Shown piece by piece: positions 51,674-60,525 of a stretch of 64,000 bases of DNA (positions are counted from its first letter, which is position 1; each line of letters begins with the position of its first letter). This DNA is from Methanoculleus oceani (GTDB lineage: Archaea > Halobacteriota > Methanomicrobia > Methanomicrobiales > Methanoculleaceae): NCBI RefSeq assembly GCF_023702065.1, contig NZ_QFDM01000002.1, forward strand, positions 744,001 to 808,000, written 5' to 3'. The notes under the pieces were generated by a model, which was not told the DNA's origin, did not search any database, and worked only from the letters and a program-made list of their open reading frames with translations. The position numbers and the translations under genes are program-made.

Positions 51674-52417
51674 ATGACTGTATCTCTCGGAAAACGATTC
51701 GTCGCCGAAGCGCTCGGGACGTTCCTCCTGGTCTTCTTCGGGGCCGGGGCCGCGGTCGTCACGCTGATGATCGCGGCGGGAACCACCCCGTCGACGCCGT
51801 TCAACATAGGGATCGGGGCGCTCGGCGGCCTCGGCGACTGGCTCGCCATCGGGCTTGCCTTCGGCATCGCCATCGCCGGGGCTATCTACGCCCTTGGAAG
51901 GATATCGGGCTGCCACATCAACCCGGCGGTGACGATAGCCCTCTTTGCAACCCGGCGGTTCCCCGGAAGCGATGTGGCCCCGTACATCGCCGCCCAGCTC
52001 CTTGGCGCAGCCGCCGCAAGCCTGCTCTTTGCCTGGGCCGTCGGCCCGGACGCAGTCACGATCGGCGGTCTCGGGGCGACAGCGCCCTTCCACGGTATCG
52101 GCTACCTGCAGGCGATCGTCATCGAGGCGATCGGGACGTTCCTCCTGATGCTCGTCATCATGGGCGTCGCCGTCGACGAGCGGGCCCCGCCGGGCTTTGC
52201 CGGTCTCATGGTAGGCCTCGCGGTCGCCGGCATCATCACGACGATCGGGAACCTGACCGGCGCGTCGTTAAACCCCGCCCGCACGTTCGGGCCGTACCTC
52301 GGGGACTGGCTCATCGGAGGACAGAACCTCTGGGCGTTCTTCCCGATCTACATCGTCGGCCCCATCGTCGGTGCGGTGCTCGCCGCGTTCCTCTACGATT
52401 ACCTCTCCGGCGAGTAA
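51674..52417 (+). CDS. Aquaporin (MIP family channel)
   Basis: A 247-residue channel with six membrane helices and two half-helices carrying both NPA motifs, HINPAVTIALFA and SLNPARTFGPYL. The Arg after the second NPA is the selectivity-filter arginine. It resembles the archaeal AqpM group, which conducts water and some small solutes such as glycerol, hydrogen sulfide or CO2. The ATG is preceded by GGTGAAAC. It stands alone, convergent to the TPP enzyme with a 425-bp gap. Confidence 0.92.
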   Translation: MTVSLGKRFVAEALGTFLLVFFGAGAAVVTLMIAAGTTPSTPFNIGIGALGGLGDWLAIGLAFGIAIAGAIYALGRISGCHINPAVTIALFATRRFPGSDVAPYIAAQLLGAAAASLLFAWAVGPDAVTIGGLGATAPFHGIGYLQAIVIEAIGTFLLMLVIMGVAVDERAPPGFAGLMVGLAVAGIITTIGNLTGASLNPARTFGPYLGDWLIGGQNLWAFFPIYIVGPIVGAVLAAFLYDYLSGE

Positions 52418-52842
52418 CCAGACCCTATCACTCTTTTCGCAACGGTTGTAGTCCGATTAAAAACCCCGCCGGTTTGCCGGCAGGAAGAAGAGCGGTGAAC
52501 CGGAGCGGACCCGGTTCGCCGCAAGTTTGCCCGAATGCCCGTCGATTACACGGGCACCAGGGAACCCTTAGCGTGGAGCAGACGAAGCGACTCCGGTGCT
52601 CCCACCCGGATCGACATCCGGAGATCCGCACGTACCCGGCACAGGCGTCGCGGACCGCGTACCCATGACCGGGATGTTCACATTACCCTCGGAACCCCAT
52701 TCCCACGGAGGATATTTATAGATTTCGGATGAGCGCCGTGCCGCGCCCTGCCGGTGCCTGCACCAGACCGGTCCGGTCCGGGCTCGCGCTTTCGCGGGGT
52801 ATCGTGGCCCCACTGCATCCCGATGGGGAACGGGGCGGAACC
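52418..52842. other. 425-bp spacer between convergent genes
   Basis: This stretch lies between the aquaporin and the TPP enzyme, which point towards each other. I see no open frame with coding character, no tRNA-like clover pattern and no clear inverted repeat. A short AT-rich tract (ATATTTATAGATTT) at about 52713-52726 could be a promoter for a small RNA, with no other support. Confidence 0.5.
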
Positions 52843-54462
52843 TCACTCGAACCGCTTCGGATCGGTCTCGATATCGATGACGACGGGTTTGTTCATCTGC
52901 ACCGCCCGGAGAACGGCCTCCGGGAGGTCCTGCGGCCGGGTCACCCGCATCCCGGCGCCGCCGCAGGTCTCTGCAAAGGCGGCAAAGTCGGGGTTCGTGA
53001 GATCGGTGCCGAACGGCGGGTAGTCCGCCTCCCGCTGCTCCTCCCGGATCATGGCAAGTTCGTGGTTGTTTAAGACCACGACGACGATGGGAAGATCGTA
53101 CTTGACCGTTGTGGCGAAGTCGGCCATGACCATGGAGAACCCGCCGTCCCCGGTTATGCAGACGACGGTCTTCTCCGGATAGGCCAGTTTCGCCGCAATC
53201 GCCCCGGGGAGGCCGAACCCCATCGTCCCGAGGTAGCCCGACATCGCGAACCGCTGCCGCTTCATCCGGAAGTTCCTCCCGAACCACCACTGGTTCTCCC
53301 CGACGTCGAGAGAGATGACCGCATCCTCCGGCAGGGTCTCGGAGAGGACCTTCATGATGTAGGGCGGGCGGATAGGGACGATCTGTGGGTCGGCCTCCCG
53401 GTCGAGCCGGTCGAACCACTCCCGTCTCCGCTCCGCGAGCCATGCGCGGGTCCCCGCGTCCTCCCGCTGCCGGACCCGCTCCCGGATCCGGGGCAGGGCG
53501 ACGGCACAGTCACCCCAGACCGCCACGACAAACGGGTGTTTGCCGAGCTGGAGCGGGTCAATATCGATGTGGACGGCCCTTTTGTCCCCGGGTATCCCGG
53601 TGAGGTCGGAGAAACTCGCCCCGCAGGCGATCACGAGGTCCGACTCGCTGACGAGCGTGCGGGCATGCGGCGTCCCGAGCGGCCCGTGCACCCCGGCAAC
53701 CCACTCGTCCTCGTCGGGGAGGATGCCCTTCGCCCGGAAGGTGGTGACGACCGGCGCCTGGATCGTCTTTGCGAGATCGAGGACCGCTCCGGCCGCACCC
53801 ATGGCCCCGAAACCCGCGAGGATGACCGGCCGTGCGGCGCCGTCGATCGCCTCGGCCGCCGCCCGGACGGCCTCGTCGGTCGGGGCCACCGTGACCGCCG
53901 GGAGACAGGTCTCGCGTTCGCAGTAGGCGGGTTCGAGGGGTTCCGCCTGGACGTCGTTCGGGAGCGAGAGCTGGGCGACACCGCGGGCGATGACGGCGTA
54001 ACGGAGCGCCCGGGTGAGGAGTTTGACCGCCGTCGTCGGGTCGGCGACGGTGTTGTTGAAGACCGTGATGGGCCGGAAGAACGCGTCCTGGTCGATCTCC
54101 TGGATGCCGCCGGGACCGGCGTACTGCGTCTTCACCTGCCCGGAGAGCGCAAGCACGCTCGCCCGGTCCTCCTTCGCGTCGTAGAGCCCGGTGGCGAGGT
54201 TCGTCGCCCCGGGTCCGGCGATGGTCAGGCAGACCGCGATCTTTCCCGTAAACTTGTTGTAGGCAGACGCCGCCAGCGCCGCGGTCTGCTCGTGCCGGAC
54301 GACGATATACCGGGCACCGGGGTTCTTCCTCACCGCGTCCACGAACGGGAGCGACGATGAACCGGGGATACCGAAGTACAGGGTGATCCCCCATGCCGCG
54401 AGTTCCGAGACCAGAACGTCGGCCACGGTCATGGCGGCCCCTTCAGAGGTAGTCTTCTTCAT
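52843..54462 (-). CDS. Thiamine-pyrophosphate enzyme, pyruvate oxidase / acetolactate synthase-like
   Basis: A 539-residue three-domain TPP enzyme. The N-terminal PYR domain has YFGIPGSSSLPFVDAV and the activating Glu in VRHEQTAALAA. A central nucleotide-binding-like domain includes RPVILAGFGAMGAAG. The C-terminal domain has the TPP/Mg motif starting ITGDGGFSMVMADF and ending VVVLNN. No acetolactate synthase small-subunit gene adjoins it, which favours a PoxB-like or decarboxylase role. The start at 54462 has GAGGTGA six bases upstream and overlaps the rubredoxin stop by 20 nt, so rubredoxin may be its electron partner. Confidence 0.86.
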   Translation of the reverse strand: MKKTTSEGAAMTVADVLVSELAAWGITLYFGIPGSSSLPFVDAVRKNPGARYIVVRHEQTAALAASAYNKFTGKIAVCLTIAGPGATNLATGLYDAKEDRASVLALSGQVKTQYAGPGGIQEIDQDAFFRPITVFNNTVADPTTAVKLLTRALRYAVIARGVAQLSLPNDVQAEPLEPAYCERETCLPAVTVAPTDEAVRAAAEAIDGAARPVILAGFGAMGAAGAVLDLAKTIQAPVVTTFRAKGILPDEDEWVAGVHGPLGTPHARTLVSESDLVIACGASFSDLTGIPGDKRAVHIDIDPLQLGKHPFVVAVWGDCAVALPRIRERVRQREDAGTRAWLAERRREWFDRLDREADPQIVPIRPPYIMKVLSETLPEDAVISLDVGENQWWFGRNFRMKRQRFAMSGYLGTMGFGLPGAIAAKLAYPEKTVVCITGDGGFSMVMADFATTVKYDLPIVVVVLNNHELAMIREEQREADYPPFGTDLTNPDFAAFAETCGGAGMRVTRPQDLPEAVLRAVQMNKPVVIDIETDPKRFE

Positions 54463-54646
54463 CCGTCTTCACCTCTTCCTCTTCTCCGTTGACCCGCACG
54501 AACGCTCCCTTCCCCACGGTGCAGCGCGGGCACCGCCAGTCGTCGGGGAGCTCCTCAAACGGCGTACCCGGCGGTATGCCGGTTGCCGGGTCCCCCGCTT
54601 CCTCATTGTACTCGTAATCACAGACACTGCACACCCATCGTGCCAT
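54443..54646 (-). CDS. Rubredoxin with acidic C-terminal extension
   Basis: A 67-residue one-iron electron carrier. The four iron ligands are Cys6, Cys9, Cys39 and Cys42 in CSVC and CPRC; aromatic core residues and PPGTPFEELPDDWRCPRC are standard. A Glu-rich tail of about 12 residues extends past the usual end. Its stop overlaps the TPP-enzyme start by 20 nt, an uncommon coupling. Rubredoxin also reduces FprA-type flavoproteins in some anaerobes, and an FprA is 2 kb away. Confidence 0.94.
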   Translation of the reverse strand: MARWVCSVCDYEYNEEAGDPATGIPPGTPFEELPDDWRCPRCTVGKGAFVRVNGEEEEVKTDEEDYL

Positions 54647-54740
54647 ACCCTCCACGCTCCGATGATAACTCTCCGGGCCGTACCCCATCTCCACGTATAA
54701 AAATGCCTCGCCTCCCGGCGACATGCGGCAGGGAGCGGAG

Positions 54741-55697
54741 TCAGGGCGACCCGGGTTTCCCCACCGCAGGGGGACGGGGCTTCTCATCACCGGCTGCGAC
54801 CCCCCGGCTGTCCCCGTTTTCCTCCGCCACGTTTTTGGCGAGCGCCGAGAGGCCGAGGGTGGTCCCGAGGGTCATCGTGTCGAGCACCGATGCCGGAACG
54901 AGGACGAGCGTCGCCTTCTCCTTGAGGCCTTCGTAGAGCATGTTCATCGCCCGGAGGTGGAGGGCGGTCGGGTTGTTCTGGTAGGTCTTCGCCGCCTCCT
55001 CGAACTTCTTCGCGACCTGCAGCTCGGAGTCGCCGAGGATCACCCGCGCCTGCCGCTCGCGCTCCGCCTGGGCCTGCATGGACATCGCGTCCTGCAACTC
55101 GCGGGGGATCAGGATATCCCGGATCTCCACGGAACTGACATGGATTCCCCACTGTTCGGTCCGGACGTCGATGATCCGCTGCAGCTCCGCATCGAGCCTC
55201 TCCCGGCCCTCGAGCATATTTGCGAGGTCGGACTTCCCGATGACCTCCCGGAGCGCCGTCTGCGCCGCCCAGCTGATGGCTGAGCGGTAGTCCTCGACCT
55301 CCAGCGCCGCCTTTTCCGGGTCCCTCACGCGCCAGAAGAGGACCGCCTCGACGTCGACCGGGACCGTATCGCGGGTGAGGGTCTTTTCCGCCCGAAACGA
55401 CGTCGTGATAGTGCGGAGATCGATCCAGTAGGCCACCGTATCGATGAGCGGCACGATGATGAAGGCGCCCGGACCCCTGAGGCCCGAGAACCGGCCCAGG
55501 CGCAGCACGACCGCTTTCTCCCACTGGTCGGCGATCTGCACCGAGGCGGCGGCGAGCACCCCCGCGAGGACGATGGCGGCGGCAACCCAGATGACGGGGG
55601 AGAGGCCGGGGATTGTGAAGGCAGCGTACGCGACCAGCACTCCAAGGAGCGCGATCAGGAGGGCAATTGCATATCGCAGCGGGTTCTGCCTGCTCAT
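54741..55697 (-). CDS. SPFH/stomatin-like membrane protein (slipin)
   Basis: A 318-residue protein. Two hydrophobic stretches at the N-terminus (about 8-28 and 33-52) are followed by the SPFH domain (55-215: EKAVVLRLGRFSGLRGPGAF, VDVEAVLFWRV, LREVIGKSDLANML, VRDILIP-like segment) and a coiled helix with repeated Glu/Ala and Gln (MSMQAQAERERQARVI). Slipins form membrane-associated oligomers. A NfeD-type partner protease gene, often linked to such proteins, is not adjacent. It is divergent from nfi. Confidence 0.92.
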   Translation of the reverse strand: MSRQNPLRYAIALLIALLGVLVAYAAFTIPGLSPVIWVAAAIVLAGVLAAASVQIADQWEKAVVLRLGRFSGLRGPGAFIIVPLIDTVAYWIDLRTITTSFRAEKTLTRDTVPVDVEAVLFWRVRDPEKAALEVEDYRSAISWAAQTALREVIGKSDLANMLEGRERLDAELQRIIDVRTEQWGIHVSSVEIRDILIPRELQDAMSMQAQAERERQARVILGDSELQVAKKFEEAAKTYQNNPTALHLRAMNMLYEGLKEKATLVLVPASVLDTMTLGTTLGLSALAKNVAEENGDSRGVAAGDEKPRPPAVGKPGSP

Positions 55698-55796
55698 AAG
55701 GTTCTACCCGCCGGATGATGTACGCCCCAGGTATATAATAATGCTTATATAGTCCATTTTGAATCAACACTTTTCGCCGTGAGACGGGAGACGACC

Positions 55797-56513
55797 ATGG
55801 AGCTCGGTGATGTTCACTCGTTCGACCTGACACCGGCCGAAGCAATCCGCCTCCAGGAGGCGCTCCGGGCCCGGGTCCGCCTATCCGGCGATATCGGGGA
55901 GATCTCCCTCGTGGCCGGCGCCGACGCCTCCTACGAGAAGGGCTCGGACGAGATCCACGCGGTCGTCGTCGCCCTTGGTTACCCGGATCTCACCGTCGTC
56001 GAGCGGGTCTCCGCAAGCACGGAGACGTCGTTTCCCTACATCCCCGGCCTCCTGACCTTCCGGGAAGGCCCCGCCCTCATCGAGGCGTTCCGGAGACTGC
56101 GGTCCGAGCCGGATGTCGTCTTCTTCGACGGGCAGGGGATCGCCCACCCCCGGGGCCTCGGCATCGCGAGCCACATGGGCATCCTGCTCGACCGGCCCAC
56201 CGTCGGGGTCGCAAAGAGCCTTCTTTCGGGAACAGCGACGGAGCCGGGGCCCGGCATGGGATCGACCGCCCCCATACTTCGCGACGGCGAGACGATCGGG
56301 ATGACGGTCCGGACGAAAGAGAAGACGAAACCGGTCTATGTCTCGGTGGGGCACCGGATCACTCTTTCAACCGCGGTCGACCTCGTCCTCGCGACCTCCC
56401 GGGGATACCGGCTCCCGGAGCCGACCCGGCAGGCCCACCTCTTCGCGAACACCGTCCGGAGGGAGGGGAGCGGAGAGGGGAGACAGACTACCCTCCTCTC
56501 CGGAGGGGGGTAG
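55797..56513 (+). CDS. nfi: Endonuclease V
   Basis: A 238-residue Endonuclease V that nicks DNA near deoxyinosine and other deaminated bases. The catalytic Asp43 is in AGADASY, the wedge motif is PYIPG near residues 80-84, and the second Asp is at 111 in FFDGQGIAHPRGLGIASH. ATG at 55797 is preferred over GTG at 55779 because GGGAG lies six bases upstream. The extended tail (GEGRQTTLLSGGG) seems dispensable. Confidence 0.93.
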   Translation: MELGDVHSFDLTPAEAIRLQEALRARVRLSGDIGEISLVAGADASYEKGSDEIHAVVVALGYPDLTVVERVSASTETSFPYIPGLLTFREGPALIEAFRRLRSEPDVVFFDGQGIAHPRGLGIASHMGILLDRPTVGVAKSLLSGTATEPGPGMGSTAPILRDGETIGMTVRTKEKTKPVYVSVGHRITLSTAVDLVLATSRGYRLPEPTRQAHLFANTVRREGSGEGRQTTLLSGGG

Positions 56514-56669
56514 AGCGAAACCGTTATCACCGTTCGGGCCGGAGAGACGTTTGCCGACCGGTGCGGCAGGCCCTGCCGGGACGGTTAAGAGTCTACGGAG
56601 CATGAAGCATGTCGGATACCTGCGTATACCGTATAACATCCGGAGCATGGTCGATGGAGGCGGCAGGAC

Positions 56670-57860
56670 ATGGCCGCACGTGAGATTGTGCCGGGCGTCT
56701 TTTCAGTCGGCGCCATCGACTGGGACCGCCGGCTCTTCGACGAACTGATCCCACTTCCCGACGGCACCACCTACAACAGTTACCTGGTGAGGGGCAGCGA
56801 GAAGACGGCGCTGATCGATACCGTCGATCCGACGAAGACCGCAGAACTCATGGGGAACCTGGACGGCCTCGGGGTCGGGAGCATCGACTACATCGTCTCC
56901 AACCATGCCGAACAGGATCATTCGGGATCGATACCGGCGATGCTCGACCGATTCGGCGACGCGAAGGTGGTGACGAACCAGAAGTGCCGCGACTTCCTGG
57001 TCGATCTTCTGCATATCCCGCAGGACCGGGTCGTCGTCATCGGCGACGGCGATACACTCGACCTCGGGGACAGAACGTTCGAGTTCATCATCGCCCCCTG
57101 GGTCCACTGGCCGGAGACGATGCTGACCTACCTCCGGGAAGACCGGATCCTCTTCTCCTGCGATCTCTTCGGCTCGCACTACGCGACGAGTTCCCTCTAC
57201 GTCCCCGACGAGGGTGCGATCTACGAGTCCGCGAAGCGTTACTACGCCGAGATCATGATGCCCTTCCGGTCGAGCATCAAGGCGCACCTCGCGAAACTCG
57301 CGTCGCGGGAGATCGACGTGATCGCCCCGAGCCACGGCCCGGCCTATGACAGGCCGGCGTTCATCGTCGACGCCTACCTGGACTGGACGGACGACGCCGT
57401 GAAGAACATGGTGGTGCTTCCTTTCGTCTCCATGCACGGAAGCACGCAGGCGATGGTCGACCACTTCGTCGATGCCCTGATGCAGCGGGGTATCCCGGTC
57501 CAGCCGTTCAACCTCACAAAGACCGATATCGGCGACCTCGCAAAGGCTCTCGTGGATGCTGCGACGGTCGTGATCGGGTCGCCGACGGTCATCTTCGGCC
57601 CCCACCCGCAGGCGGTCTACGCGGCGTACCTCGCAAACCTCCTCCGCCCGAAGACGCGGTACGCGACGGTGATCGGGTCCTACGGCTGGGGCGGGAAGAC
57701 GGTCGACACCGTGAAGGATATGCTCGGCCGGCTCAAGGTCGAGTTCCTCGAGCCGGTCTACGTCAGGGGCTACCCGAAGGAGGAGGACTTCGCGGCGCTG
57801 GACCGGCTCGCCGACGAGATCCAAAAGAAACACGAGGAAGCGGGGATCGCCCCGTCCTGA
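56670..57860 (+). CDS. fprA: F420H2 oxidase (FprA, A-type flavoprotein)
   Basis: A 396-residue diiron flavoprotein which in methanogens reduces O2 to water with F420H2. The metallo-beta-lactamase-like domain has the ligands His79, Glu81, Asp83 and His84 in NHAEQDHSG, plus His148-region and Asp in SCDLFGSHYA. The flavodoxin domain (from about 250) has SMHGSTQAMVD for the FMN phosphate, then GSPTVIFGPHP and GSYGWGGKTVD. The ATG follows GGAGG by nine bases. It fits an oxygen-defence role with the nearby rubredoxin. Confidence 0.94.
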   Translation: MAAREIVPGVFSVGAIDWDRRLFDELIPLPDGTTYNSYLVRGSEKTALIDTVDPTKTAELMGNLDGLGVGSIDYIVSNHAEQDHSGSIPAMLDRFGDAKVVTNQKCRDFLVDLLHIPQDRVVVIGDGDTLDLGDRTFEFIIAPWVHWPETMLTYLREDRILFSCDLFGSHYATSSLYVPDEGAIYESAKRYYAEIMMPFRSSIKAHLAKLASREIDVIAPSHGPAYDRPAFIVDAYLDWTDDAVKNMVVLPFVSMHGSTQAMVDHFVDALMQRGIPVQPFNLTKTDIGDLAKALVDAATVVIGSPTVIFGPHPQAVYAAYLANLLRPKTRYATVIGSYGWGGKTVDTVKDMLGRLKVEFLEPVYVRGYPKEEDFAALDRLADEIQKKHEEAGIAPS

Positions 57861-57961
57861 CATCCCTTCTTCTTTCGCGTTCTGCCGTCAGGTGCAGGAA
57901 CCGCACGCCCGGCACCGAAATCTTAACAGTGTAGGATACCGACCAATCCTCGAGCTGACTT

Positions 57962-58987
57962 ATGCCCCCGTCCGACTTCAAGAGAGTCATTGCAGAGTCG
58001 CCCTACGTCTTCATCATCGGCGTGGCGGGAGACAGCGGGACCGGAAAGACCACGTTCACCCGGGCGATCAGGGAGATCTTCGGAGAGGACCTCGTCTCCA
58101 CCATCACCATCGACGACTACCACAAATACGACCGCCGGGAGCGCAAAGAGCTCGGGATCACGCCGCTCGTCCCCGAGGCGAACCGGTTCGACCTGCTGGA
58201 GGAGCACCTCTCTGACCTCAAAGCGGGAAGGAAGATCGTCAAACCGGTCTACAACCACGACAACGGGCGGTTCGACCCGCCGGTGCCCTTCAGCCCCACG
58301 AAGATCCTGATCCTCGAGGGGCTGCACCCATTTATAACCCCAAAGATGCGGACCCTGATCGACTTCAAGCTCTACGTGGACCCGGACCCCGACGTCAAAC
58401 GCGCCTGGAAGATCAAGCGCGACGTGGAACGGCGGGGATACTCCCCCGACGCGGTCGAGAGAGAGATGGAAGAGCGCAAGCCCGACTTCGAGCGGTACGT
58501 CGCGCCGCAGTGCCTGTTCGCGGACGCGGTCATCAGGATCGCCTTCTCGAAGTACGGCCGGGAGGTGAGCGAGGAGAGGAACGTCTACCACGTCACCCTC
58601 TGCCAGAACAAGCTTGATCGAAGCATCGGGGACGTCGACCTCTCCATCGACCTCTTCGGGCTCCTCTCGCTCTCCGAGCGCGACTTCATGGTCGAGTTCA
58701 CGACGGAAGACGTCGGCGGGAGGACGATGGGGGCGCTCACGTTCGATGGAGAGTTAAACGACGCCGTTGTCAGGAAACTGGAGAGGAACATCGAGATCCA
58801 GACGCAGGTGGAGCCCATCGATCTCGTCCAGAGCGGTGCTTACCTGACGGCCGGCGATATGGCCCAGCTCATCCTCGCCTGGCGGATCATCAACCGGCGC
58901 ATCTTCATCGAGAGCGCCCCGGAAACGGCCGGGGGGGAGCAGGCGGCGTCGGCCGAAAGAGGCGGGTGCCGATGCGGCCGCAGGTGA
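57962..58987 (+). CDS. prk: Archaeal phosphoribulokinase
   Basis: A 341-residue kinase with P-loop GVAGDSGTGKTT at residues 20-31, TITIDDYHKYDR, and PVYNHDNGRFDPPVPF, followed by LILEGLHPF. This is the archaeal PRK described from Methanospirillum, which makes ribulose-1,5-bisphosphate for the reductive hexulose-phosphate pathway with a form III RuBisCO; the sequence also resembles uridine kinases. No RuBisCO or hexulose-phosphate enzymes are in the window. The C-terminus ends in a Cys/Gly/Arg-rich tail (RGGCRCGRR). It starts at ATG 57962. Confidence 0.88.
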   Translation: MPPSDFKRVIAESPYVFIIGVAGDSGTGKTTFTRAIREIFGEDLVSTITIDDYHKYDRRERKELGITPLVPEANRFDLLEEHLSDLKAGRKIVKPVYNHDNGRFDPPVPFSPTKILILEGLHPFITPKMRTLIDFKLYVDPDPDVKRAWKIKRDVERRGYSPDAVEREMEERKPDFERYVAPQCLFADAVIRIAFSKYGREVSEERNVYHVTLCQNKLDRSIGDVDLSIDLFGLLSLSERDFMVEFTTEDVGGRTMGALTFDGELNDAVVRKLERNIEIQTQVEPIDLVQSGAYLTAGDMAQLILAWRIINRRIFIESAPETAGGEQAASAERGGCRCGRR

Positions 58988-59067
58988 TTCGGGGCGCCCT
59001 CCTGCCCCGGGGAGTCGAACGGCTGTGCATGAGAAAGTAAATAAGACCGCCCGGAGAACGTGTACCA

Positions 59068-60525
59068 ATGGATAGGATCGAGCAGTTCTCGATCATCGCA
59101 CCCGATATCGGCAATATCTTCAGGTACATGAGCATCGCCACGGCGGTGCCGCTTGTCGTGGCGGTGATCTATCGGGAGTGGGAGATGATCCTGCCCATGG
59201 TCTCCGTCCCGGTCGTCCTTTTTCTCCTCGGGACACTTCTTGTCCGGGTTCCCCGGAAAGAGCGTGAGGCGCCCCTGTCCGCCGCCCTTATGGCCGTCGC
59301 CCTGATCTGGCTGATCATCGCGCTGGTGAGCGCCCTGCCGTTCAGCCTCGGGCTCGGCGTCTCCTACCTCGACGCCGTCTTCGAGGCGATGTCGGGGTGG
59401 ACCGATACGGGCCTGACAATGATGCGGTCGGTCGAGGACCTGCCACGGACGCTCCTCTTCTGGCGGTCGCTGATGCAGTGGCTCGGCGGTATCGGGATCG
59501 TCGCCTTCACCGTCGCGATGGCTTCGAGGACCGGGCTGACGCAGTTCCGCCTCTACCGGTCGGAAGGTCGCTCGGAGGCGCTGATGCCGAGCGTCGTCGC
59601 AACGGGCTTTGAGATGTGGAAGATTTACCTGGTGCTGACCGCCGCCTCGATCGGCCTCGTCCTCCTCTCGGGGATACCCCTCTGGGACGCGGTGAACATC
59701 GCCCTTGTCGCGATCTCCACCGGAGGGTTCTCCGTCCACTCGGAAGGGATCCCCTTCTACAACAACCCGCTCCTCGAAGTCCTCATCGTCCCGATCATGA
59801 TCGCCGGTGCCCTCCCGTTCAAGATCTACTACCTCCTCTACCGCCAGAAAGGTGTGCGGTTCTTCGACGACCAGCAGGCACGCCTCCTCTTCATACTCGT
59901 CGCGCTCGGGATCGTCGTGATCGCATGGGACCTCATCACGCTCAGCGCGACCGATCTGCCCACCGCCATCCCCCAGGCGCTCTTCATGTCGGCCGCGGCG
60001 GTCACCAGTACCGGGTTCCAGGTCGCCTCTCCGAACGAGTGGGCGAGCGTGACCGTCCTCTTTCTATCCATGCTGATGGTGATCGGCGGGTCGTCGGGGA
60101 GCACCGCCGGCGGTATCAAACTCTCCCGGGTGGTCCTCGGGTTCCAGAGCCTGCTCTGGTGGTTCCGGCGGATGTTCGTCTCCGGGAAGGTGCTCGTGCC
60201 CTTCAAGTACGACGGTAAGGTGATCCCGAAGAACATCGCCGACCTCGAGGTCTCCCGGAACATGCTGACCATCATGCTCTATTTCCTGATCATCTTCGTC
60301 GCCACGATACTGGTGATGCACCTGCAGCCGACGCCCTTCGACTCGAGCAACGTGATCTTCGAGGTCGTCTCCGCGATGTGCAACAACGGCATCTCCACAG
60401 GGTTCGTCTCACCCGATATGGCCGATTCGGCGAAGGTTCTCTTCATCATGGTCATGTGGATCGGGCGCCTAGAGATCATCCCGGTGATCATGCTCGTTAT
60501 GGGTGTCCTCAAGCGGTTCGAGTGA
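59068..60525 (+). CDS. trkH: TrkH-type potassium transporter
   Basis: A 485-residue membrane protein with four pore-loop repeats typical of the TrkH/KtrB superfamily: SGWTDTGLTMMRSVEDL, ISTGGFSVHSEGIPFYNNP, SAAAVTSTGFQVAS and SAMCNNGISTGFVSP, each around a Gly selectivity residue. GGSSGSTAGGIKLSR is the gating loop. No trkA gene is adjacent. The start at ATG 59068 has an AT-rich AAAGTAAATAAG about 30 nt upstream as TATA-like signal. A TrkA or KtrA regulatory subunit is presumably elsewhere. Confidence 0.92.
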   Translation: MDRIEQFSIIAPDIGNIFRYMSIATAVPLVVAVIYREWEMILPMVSVPVVLFLLGTLLVRVPRKEREAPLSAALMAVALIWLIIALVSALPFSLGLGVSYLDAVFEAMSGWTDTGLTMMRSVEDLPRTLLFWRSLMQWLGGIGIVAFTVAMASRTGLTQFRLYRSEGRSEALMPSVVATGFEMWKIYLVLTAASIGLVLLSGIPLWDAVNIALVAISTGGFSVHSEGIPFYNNPLLEVLIVPIMIAGALPFKIYYLLYRQKGVRFFDDQQARLLFILVALGIVVIAWDLITLSATDLPTAIPQALFMSAAAVTSTGFQVASPNEWASVTVLFLSMLMVIGGSSGSTAGGIKLSRVVLGFQSLLWWFRRMFVSGKVLVPFKYDGKVIPKNIADLEVSRNMLTIMLYFLIIFVATILVMHLQPTPFDSSNVIFEVVSAMCNNGISTGFVSPDMADSAKVLFIMVMWIGRLEIIPVIMLVMGVLKRFE

